DNA from: Trifolium pratense
Taxonomy: Eukaryota > Streptophyta > Magnoliopsida > Fabales > Fabaceae
Assembly (NCBI RefSeq): GCF_020283565.1
Contig: NC_060064.1
Location: forward strand, 15,272,337-15,336,336
DNA: 64,000 bases
Reading direction: 5' to 3'
Part shown: positions 57,660-64,000 of the stretch, one piece after another
Layout: the number at the start of each line of letters is the position of its first letter
Numbering within the stretch: the first letter of the stretch is position 1
Translations under genes and position numbers: made by a program
Notes under the pieces: model-generated
Told to the model about the DNA's origin: nothing
The model's input: only the letters and a program-made list of their open reading frames with translations
Databases searched by the model: none

Positions 57660-57896
57660 TGAAGAAATTTTTTTGCTTATAGCTGATCTTACTTGGATCA
57701 GACAGTCAGATGGCCAGCAATCACGTTCGTAGTTGATCAATCCACGGAGAGGGACGTTGTACCCAATACTTCTATGGAGGAGGGTTTATATAGTGCCCCT
57801 GGCGCTTTCTATGTTAGCTAGAGGGGGCGGGCTTTCCTATGATAATCCCGCAGCGGCCTTTGACTGTCCGTTATGTCTCATCTTAATTTGGATATA

Positions 57897-57933
<37 letters not shown>

Positions 57934-58485
57934 CCAGTCATGTTAGATTCACATGAGAGAGCCTCTTTTTTAAAGCTAAAAACTCATTAGTCAGCTCGAC
58001 CCCTTTTCTATTCAGCGTTGCCGCCCATTAAGAGAACATGCCTCGATCAAGAGGTCCGTCTTTATTCAACTATACCAGTTGCCTGCCATGCACGACCCAA
58101 TAGGAACAATTTTAGCGCCCCTGTCTAGATAAGAAGCAGAACACGCCATCACCTACAGCCCTTTCCTTTGTCGGGTTGGCCAAAGGTCTCCATTATGGGC
58201 CGAGTTTATCCACCCATAATGGATGACTGCTAGGGTTTCTCCTTGAATGGAGGGATAAATAGTTCATGCTCATCACCATGCGTCAAAGCCGCTTCGCTTA
58301 TCAAGATAAGGGACAAGTCTTTAATGATGACGTGTCCTCGGTTGAGGAGCACATGGTCCCACATGCGTGTTTGTCGTGAATGGATTAGAGTGTGCTCCTC
58401 AATGTCCTAGTGGATTGGGTTGTGGTCGACGCTGGGCCAAGCCTTAGTCCCATTCCAGAACAATAGCATACTAGGATCCAACAAA
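57660..58485. mobile_element. GC-richer LTR-like segment
   Basis: About 0.8 kb with LTR style: TATA-like GGTTTATATAGTGCCCC (57784-57800), a short (TA)n at 57897-57932, and GC-rich flanks without coding frames. The right edge ends GGATCCAACA. Borders and target duplication are uncertain. It could be a solo LTR of a Ty3-type element. Confidence 0.4.
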
Positions 58486-58926
58486 ATTTCAGATTACAAA
58501 AAATTCCAAAAAATTATATCATATATAATTGAATGAATGTCTAACTTTTATCATTCATTCAATTGTGATGCCTAAAAAAAAAAATCAACTGTGGTATATG
58601 TGTGTGGATTGGTATAACATTTCCCCCCTTCCGTGTCTTAACGGGCCAAAGCTTTCTCACTTTGAATTTCTACTAGGCATAGACGTTTTTAGATCATACA
58701 TTTAATTTCGGTTCTAAAGTCAACAGCAAATTTGAACCATGTAAATATTTAGGATTTTTCAAATGACATTGAAGCTTAAAGATGTGGTTATCTGAAAAGA
58801 AAAAAATGACAAAGGATAGGGTCATATATAATATTATTTCTTGTCAAAATAAATAAATTATTGTAATCTAAGAAAAATAAAATAAAAACACAGCTCTTAA
58901 ACATTATTAAATATAAAATAGAAATT
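58486..58926. other. Intergenic DNA
   Basis: No gene or repeat recognised. Confidence 0.4.
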
Positions 58927-59262
58927 AGAGCATCCACAATGGAGATACTCATTTTAGAGTACTTAATTGGACCTCACGTGTATACATCATTCATATATAA
59001 TTTTTTTAATAATAGTATCTAATAAGTATTCAATCCCTCCAACTCAAATCTCTTAAAAAGTCATAAATGGATCCCACAAATAATACATTCCACCAATAAC
59101 TATACATCATTATAAATGAGATCCACAAAAACAAAATAGGTATCACTTCTTATTGTAGAACCAGTACATATTAGGTACTCTTTGTGTTTTGCTCCAATAA
59201 GAGTACCTATTAGGTACTAGTACTTAAAAAAATAAGTATGCACCGTTGAAGATTGTCTTACA
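58927..59262. mobile_element. MITE with GAGCATCCACAATGG terminus
   Basis: The left end GAGCATCCACAATGGAGA and right end CACCGTTGAAGATTGTCTTA are imperfect inverted copies of a terminus common in plant MITEs (GAGCATCTCCAATGG type). Inner AGTACCTATTAGGTACTAGT is palindromic. No clean target duplication. Confidence 0.5.
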
Positions 59263-59411
59263 AATGATTGTCTATCAAAAATTAAATTTGATACACAACT
59301 TTTATGTTTTTTTTTCTTGACAGAGTACACCATTTTTAACAGTGTCTTCTAAAAATCTAAACAAAAATATTGGAGTAGTATTAATTTAGTAGATGAATGT
59401 ATCACAATTTT

Positions 59412-59762
59412 AAAAAGGCTTAACTACATATTTGGTTCCTTACGTTTATTTTAGGTTTCAATTTGGTCCTTTACGTTTAAAAAGTATCAATTTGGTCTTT
59501 TACGTTTATTTTATGTTTCAAGTTAGTCCTTTCCGTTAGTTTTGTCACTAACACTGTTTGAACAATACACGTGTCAGTGTGTCCAAGTGCCACGTGTCTG
59601 TCCACATATACAAATTGGCTGCCACATGTGACAAAATTGACGGAAAGGACAAACTTGAAACCTAAAATAAATGTAAGGGACCAAATTGATACTTTTTAAA
59701 CGTAAGGAACCAAATTAAAACCTAAAATAAACATAAGAGACCAAATATGTAGGTAAGCTTAT
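59412..59762. mobile_element. Foldback element with ~130-bp inverted arms
   Basis: The left arm reads GGCTTAACTACATATTTGGT and TTTAGGTTTCAATTTGGTCC; the right arm is the inverse (GGACCAAATTGATACTTTTT, ACCAAATATGTAGGTAAGCT). The centre contains ACACGTGTC and CCACGTGTCTG palindromes. No coding content. It is the class with inverted TTTGGTCCxTT blocks seen near legume genes. Confidence 0.75.
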
Positions 59763-60156
59763 AATTGGTTAATGTAAAATTGAATGAACAATTAGTAATG
59801 GAATCAACGTAATATAAAAAATCAATCTTAAAATTGATCAATTGGTAACCGTGAAATTGATAAATATGAGATGAAATAATGAGAAATGCTAACTTGGACA
59901 AAAACCCAAATTAATTTTATTTAGGCATATTGAAAAAATTTAAAGATAAATAAATTTTCTTTTTGGTAACGAAAGATAAATAATTTAGTGACATCTTATA
60001 TTAATCAATTTCTTTTATCTTTTAATTTTTATAAATTATGTATGTAAGAATAACTCTGAAATAACGTGTGTGCCTAATGCCTATGTAAGAATAACTCTGA
60101 AATAACTACATTGATGATATATCAGAAAATTAAACATATCAGATATTAATTAGATC
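59763..60156. other. Intergenic DNA
   Basis: AT-rich; ATGTAAGAATAACTCTGAAA occurs twice (60040 and 60084), a small local duplication. Otherwise nothing. Confidence 0.4.
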
Positions 60157-60434
60157 TTTCCTCCGTCCCAAATTATAAGGGAAAAATAAAAATCATATTT
60201 ATTAAGAAAAATCAAAATATAATAATTTGGAGTATGTGTTTTTGTATTTTCTTTGAAATAAATTTCATGGGAAGATACACAAATCATTTTCATTAGTTAT
60301 TGCTTATTGATAAAAATGGTGAGAGAAAAAATTAAATGCAATTTGTATTTAATTTTATGAAAATAAGTAAGAATAGTTATTATAAGAGAAATTTTATTTT
60401 TTGTTTTTGTGTTTTTCCTTATAATTTGAGATAA
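60157..60434. mobile_element. Stowaway-like MITE
   Basis: Ends CCTCCGTCCCAAATTATAAG and TCCTTATAATTTGAGATAAA are inverted, with inner GGGAAAAATAAAAAT pairing TTTTGTTTTTGTGTTTTTCC. About 278 bp. Confidence 0.6.
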
Positions 60435-60767
60435 AGAAATTCTTTGGAAGAAAAAGAAAACTATTTTGAAGTATGCACGCAAAAGATAAGTAAAATGACA
60501 AAGTATATATACGGCAAAAGCAACCCATGTGTTTGCCTCTTCAATATTGATTATGCAATAAAGAGTGGCCATCAACATTGTGGTTCAGAAGAGTTCATAA
60601 TACTTACCTCAATAGGCCCGCCATTCAATATTTTGTGTGGATGAAAAATGGAAAATATTAGCCACAACTTTGCAGGATTCCATGTCAGCAAATTTCACAG
60701 TGCATACTCCACTATTCCACTTATACTATCCGCCACTTTTATAAAAAATAAAAAATAAAAAAAGGTT

Positions 60768-60942
60768 ATGCTAACCGGTGCCCTCATGGCACTGGTTAAG
60801 GAAACCAAAAAAGGAAATTTTTAAATTGAAAATAACACTTTTTAGAATTTCGAGACGTTGACTGCACAAAGTTCAATGTCATATTACTATATTTGCCTCC
60901 TTAAACAGTGCCCCGGGGGCACTGTTTAGCATTTTCCATAAA
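60768..60942. mobile_element. MITE with ends AGTGCC-type palindromes
   Basis: Left end GCTAACCGGTGCCCTCATGG and right end CAGTGCCCCGGGGGCACTGT, TTTAGCA form inverted copies; each end is also nearly palindromic itself (TAACCGGTGCC...GGCACTGGTTA). A well-known plant repeat shape with CCGGTGCCC ends. Confidence 0.65.
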
Positions 60943-61063
60943 AAAATTAGATAACTCATAAACCTAACACCTTAAGGTTTTGGGTAAAAGTATGGTGTAC
61001 AACTCACTTATAAGATTGTTCTTAAACCCAATGCAGATGATTCCCAGCTACCCCCTCTTGATG

Positions 61064-61581
61064 CAGAGCCGGCCTGCACACATGTGCGGGAAGTGCGACC
61101 GAATCGGGCCTCATAATTTTGAGGGTCTCAACTCAAAATTTTGAGGTCTATAATATTACTTATATATTATTTATACTCATAAAATATCAGATGTATATTA
61201 ATAGGTTAAATTTTAGGTCCTAAAATAATAGTTATATATTATTAATGTTCATAAAATATCATATGAGTATCAATAGATTAGTTATCTATACTCGGAAATA
61301 TAGTTCTAGTCCATTTTAATCTTTGCATAAAATTTAATCTTAGATTAATATGTTCTTTTTTGACGTTATATACAAAAATAATTATTTTGTATTTCTTGTT
61401 CTATTTGATTTAATGCAATTGGTTTAATATTGATAATTTATATGATTACAAGAATAAAAATGATTTTTTTATATTATATACAATTTAAATATAATTTTTT
61501 TTAAAAAAAATTATATATTTTTTATTAAGGGGCCACTTTTAAATTTTGCACAGAGTCTCCTAAAACTCAGAGACGCTCCTG
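61064..61581. mobile_element. 518-bp hAT-type element, TSD TCTTGATG/TCTTAATG
   Basis: Flanks TCTTGATG (61056-61063) and TCTTAATG (61582-61589) match at 7 of 8 bases. Ends CAGAGCCGGCC and GACGCTCCTG are imperfect inverted copies of the CAGGxGCGG termini of hAT elements. The interior is AT-rich, with no transposase. The GGGGCCACTTTTAAATTTTG right side resembles the sequence at 32095-32115. Confidence 0.7.
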
Positions 61582-61763
61582 TCTTAATGTGCCAACAGTG
61601 GTATCGGAGCCGATGGTTCGACGGAGGTTGAACTGACTTCTGGTATCGAAAGTCTTCCTGACAAAGGTGGTCAGGCGGCGAGTCTCGTGGAGCAGTGTGG
61701 CTTACGGCAGTACAAGTGTAGGATAAAAAAAGCTTTCGCTTGAGGGAGAGCATATCCTAGAGT

Positions 61764-62236
61764 CAGGGACGGATATAGAGGGGGGCAGGCAGTGGCCAAG
61801 GCCCCCCCTCCCTCCCTCTCACTCATCATTTATATGTATACATTCCCCCGCTCCAATTATATATGTATGGAAAATAATGATATTGTGAATATACATATAA
61901 ACTCTATATTAGCATAGATTATATACATTAATTAAGTAAAGACAGTTTTATTTTGGTTTGAACTCTAAACTTTGCGATTATGTGTGAATTTTGGTAGTGT
62001 TTTTTATTTTGTCTACTGTCTAAAAGGATATGATTATTTGTATTTGATTGACAAAAAAAATTTTACACCAACATCCGATGAAAAAAAAAAGTGTTTAAAG
62101 TGGGGTGTAGTAGAGTGATTTGGCAAAATAAACGGTTGTTATTGTATGTCGGTTCATATCCTATTTTCTCTTAATTTTATTATATATTACTACTATTTTT
62201 GGCCCCCGGTACGATAACTTTCTGGATCCGTCCCTG
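61764..62236. mobile_element. 473-bp hAT-type element, perfect 8-bp TSD CCTAGAGT
   Basis: CCTAGAGT at 61756-61763 and 62237-62244. The ends CAGGGACGGAT and ATCCGTCCCTG are perfect 11-bp inverted repeats, next to GGGGGGCAGGCAGTGGCCAA on the left and TTTTTGGCCCCCGGTACG on the right. No transposase. It splits the internal region of the TRIM. Confidence 0.92.
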
Positions 62237-62351
62237 CCTAGAGTGAACGGACTCACACTTGAAGGGAAGATTATATAAGTTGGATAAACTTTTTTAGATA
62301 AGTTGAGTTACAACATCAAAACTAAAAAAATACTACATGCATTTTGTGTGT

Positions 62352-62618
62352 TATTTTTCCTCCGTCATAAAATAAATGACATATTTTTTACTTTTTATAC
62401 TATTCATATGATCTCATTTGATTGTATTTTTCTACTAATATGTATATACAAATATTAGTATATGAGATGACGTTTGATTTGTCTCGATGAGTAATTTCAA
62501 AATATATAATTTTTATAATTTTTAATAATAGATAATTTAATATATTAATGATTAAAGTTATGCATTGACAAACGTGAATGTGGTAAGCTAGGTCATTTAT
62601 TTTGGGACGGAGGGAGTA
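62352..62618. mobile_element. Stowaway MITE (CTCCGTC ends)
   Basis: Ends TATTTTTCCTCCGTCATAAAA and TATTTTGGGACGGAGGGAGTA are inverted and bounded by TA, followed inward by ATAAATGACAT / GTCATTTAT. About 267 bp, AT-rich. Confidence 0.75.
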
Positions 62619-62639
62619 TTTACATATTCATATCAATTT

Positions 62640-63115
62640 CATGACTTTGATTCATATATATTGATCGTATGACCGCGTCCGCCGTTGCTCCTCTTTCGTT
62701 ATGGTGAATGGGAGGGGGTTGTGTACCTGCAGGTGCTCCGACGCTCAAGTCAGTTAAGTATGAAGCAAAAGTTTTAAGTGAATACGAATGCGTACCTGAC
62801 TCCACTGTATGAGTAGAGTATATATAGCCTCCAGCGTTGTGCCAAGACAGTTGATGTTCATCAATGCTATCAATGACTTTCAGAAAACGGCTGGAGAGCC
62901 ATGATGAGTCGTTAATGATCATCATTCTGGTGGTCGGCCGTTACAATATGCAGGGATATTGTGAACGTTGACCAGTGAAAAGTTTTCGTGGACTACTCCG
63001 CATATTGGCATTGCTCCGAGAATTTCCTCAGCTATATTGGACTCCAGACTCAGTCCAGAACATATATAGTTCTTCACACTATCCTCATTGGTTATATATA
63101 GAGGTAATTGTACCC
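62640..63115. mobile_element. LTR-like fragment
   Basis: GC-richer segment with GTGTACCTGCAGGTGCTCCG, GCGTACCTGACTCCACTG and TATA-like AGTATATATAGCCTCC, motifs that I associate with legume LTRs. A minus-strand frame (62925-62620) over it has no domain. Borders uncertain; it could also be part of another mobile sequence. Confidence 0.35.
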
Positions 63116-63146
63116 TCTCTAGTTTGTTGTCTCATGTTTTTTATTA

Positions 63147-63872
63147 GGCTTAAATGTATTTTTTGCCCCTAAGTTTCACAATTGCTTGATTTTGGCCCCC
63201 ACATTTCAATTGCTTGATTTTAACCCCATAAGTTTCACAATTGCTCGATTTTAGCTCTCCAGGTTTTTATTGATCGGTTTTGGCGCCCCAAGTTTACGCC
63301 CTTTTGCATTTGGTAGCCCCCGTTGACTTTTTTGACTAAAATTTGCTCATGTGACATTTTTTAAACAAATTTAAAAAATGTTTTAATTATAAAAAATATA
63401 AAAAAATACAAATATTTGCTTTTATAAAAAGTATCAAAAATTGTTTTTTTTTAATAAAAGGTTTAATAATTATATTTTATTTAAAAAAAAGTTTACAAAG
63501 TTTTTAAAAAATAGTTCATATAGTTTTTTTTTTTTTTACTTTTTTATATGAAAAAATTATTTTATAAACTACATATAATAAACAAATATTTTATAGTTTA
63601 GTTTTTAAAAAACAATTTGTAATTTATTTATTTATTTTTAAATACATATTTAATTTTAAAATGTCACATAACCAATTTTTAATCAAAATATTCAACGGGG
63701 GCTAGCAAATGCAAAATGAGGTAAGCTTGGGGGTCAATATGGAGCAATTGAAACTTGGAGGGCTAAAATCGAGCAATTGTGAAACTTAGAAGATTAAAAT
63801 CAAGCAATTGAAACCTGGAGGGCCAAAATCAAGCAATTATAAAACTTGGGGGGCCAAAACTGCATTTAAGTC
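63147..63872. mobile_element. 726-bp Mutator-type foldback element, 9-bp TSD TTTTTATTA
   Basis: TTTTTATTA flanks at 63138-63146 and 63873-63881. The arms are inverted for about 200 bp: GGCTTAAATG and TTTGCCCCTAAGTTTCACAA on the left; TATAAAACTTGGGGGGCCAA and CATTTAAGTC on the right. Each arm has internal repeats of AGCAATTG / CAATTGCTTGATTTT (3-4 copies per arm). The centre is poly-A/T-rich with no coding content. Confidence 0.88.
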
Positions 63873-63881
63873 TTTTTATTA

Positions 63882-64000
63882 TATGTACAATTCAAGTCTT
63901 TCAGTTATGGCAACTTCTATCATGAACAAGTTGATCAAGTGTTATATATATTATTGCTATGTAAAATGCTTATTTTGAGTGATGTATATAACTTATTGAA
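63882..64000. other. Window end, nothing recognised
   Basis: AT-rich DNA without features. Confidence 0.4.

Larger units (their letters stand above)
60945..62345 (+). mobile_element. TRIM retroelement split by two hAT-type insertions
   Basis: After removal of the two insertions, the order is an LTR-like part (CTAACACCTTAAGGTTTTGG, GTGTACAACTCACTTATAAG, up to GCCAACA at 61596), then GTGGTATCGGAGCCGATGG, the Met-tRNA primer site. Next is a short internal region with GGTATCGAAAGTCTTCCTGA and ACTCACACTTGAAGGGAAGA (polypurine side). Then comes a decayed second LTR. The same order and internal sequence are seen in 28440-28980 (GTATCGAAAGTCTTCACAAC, GACTCACACTTGAGGATG). No coding content. Confidence 0.65.

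Noticed and set aside
59581..59640. Two CACGTG G-box motifs as a promoter
   Set aside because: They are in the centre of a foldback element (59412-59762) with no gene downstream on either strand.
62620..62925. 101-codon minus-strand frame
   Set aside because: Lies in an LTR-like, GC-richer segment; no domain and no likely splice structure.

Overview
This is a plant nuclear genomic window. The evidence is AT-rich intergenic DNA, intron-containing genes with GT-AG junctions, a plant type-A response regulator, a plant-specific PF09713/TIGR01589 gene pair, strictosidine-synthase-like genes, plant LTR retrotransposons, TRIMs, MITEs and tRNA-derived SINEs. The repeat families look like those of an inverted-repeat-lacking-clade legume (Medicago, Trifolium or a relative). 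That assignment is recognition, not proof. All gene models were spliced by hand from the sequence. There are no prokaryotic features and no CRISPR array.

Layout. 0-0.9 kb: end of a PIF/Harbinger-like fragment. 2.8-14.2 kb: a direct duplication of a PF09713-family gene, both copies on the minus strand (4449-7688, 366 aa; 10775-13962, 215 aa). Each copy has remnants of a LINE beside its 3' end, so the LINE insertion predates the duplication. The first copy has since acquired a solo LTR, several MITEs and a ~0.9 kb palindrome built from two head-to-head copia 5' ends. 14.3-16.6 kb: a direct repeat of period 1170 bp. 16.7-18.6 kb: a decayed LINE split by a 461-bp Mutator-type MITE. 19.15-21.09 kb: a five-exon ARR8/ARR9-type response regulator on the minus strand. 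22-36 kb: a long gene-poor stretch with one tRNA-Arg(ACG), TRIMs, SINEs, a 302-bp tandem duplication and a 525-bp MITE.

36.4-44.7 kb: a nested retroelement. A ~1.06-kb solo LTR (target duplication GATGA) is interrupted by a complete 7270-bp Athila-lineage element. The inner element has two 1282-bp LTRs differing at only two bases by eye, a tRNA-Asp primer-binding site, a polypurine tract, target duplication CTCAA and an intact 617-aa gag, but no pol. It is a non-autonomous TR-GAG type element and a recent insertion.

45.8-56.7 kb: two three-exon strictosidine-synthase-like genes in the same orientation, 369 and 383 aa, separated by an unusual composite repeat holding a (TA)n tract and a satellite of hairpin-forming units. 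56.9-64 kb: densely nested DNA elements (hAT, Mutator-type, Stowaway-like), a TRIM carrying two hAT insertions, and LTR fragments.

The functional content is therefore two PF09713 genes, one cytokinin-type response regulator, two SSL genes and one tRNA. The rest is repeats at different stages of decay. I found no convincing new multi-gene system. The most informative observations are the pol-less but gag-intact young Athila element, the relative ages readable in the duplicated PF09713 locus, and the hairpin satellite between the SSL genes.
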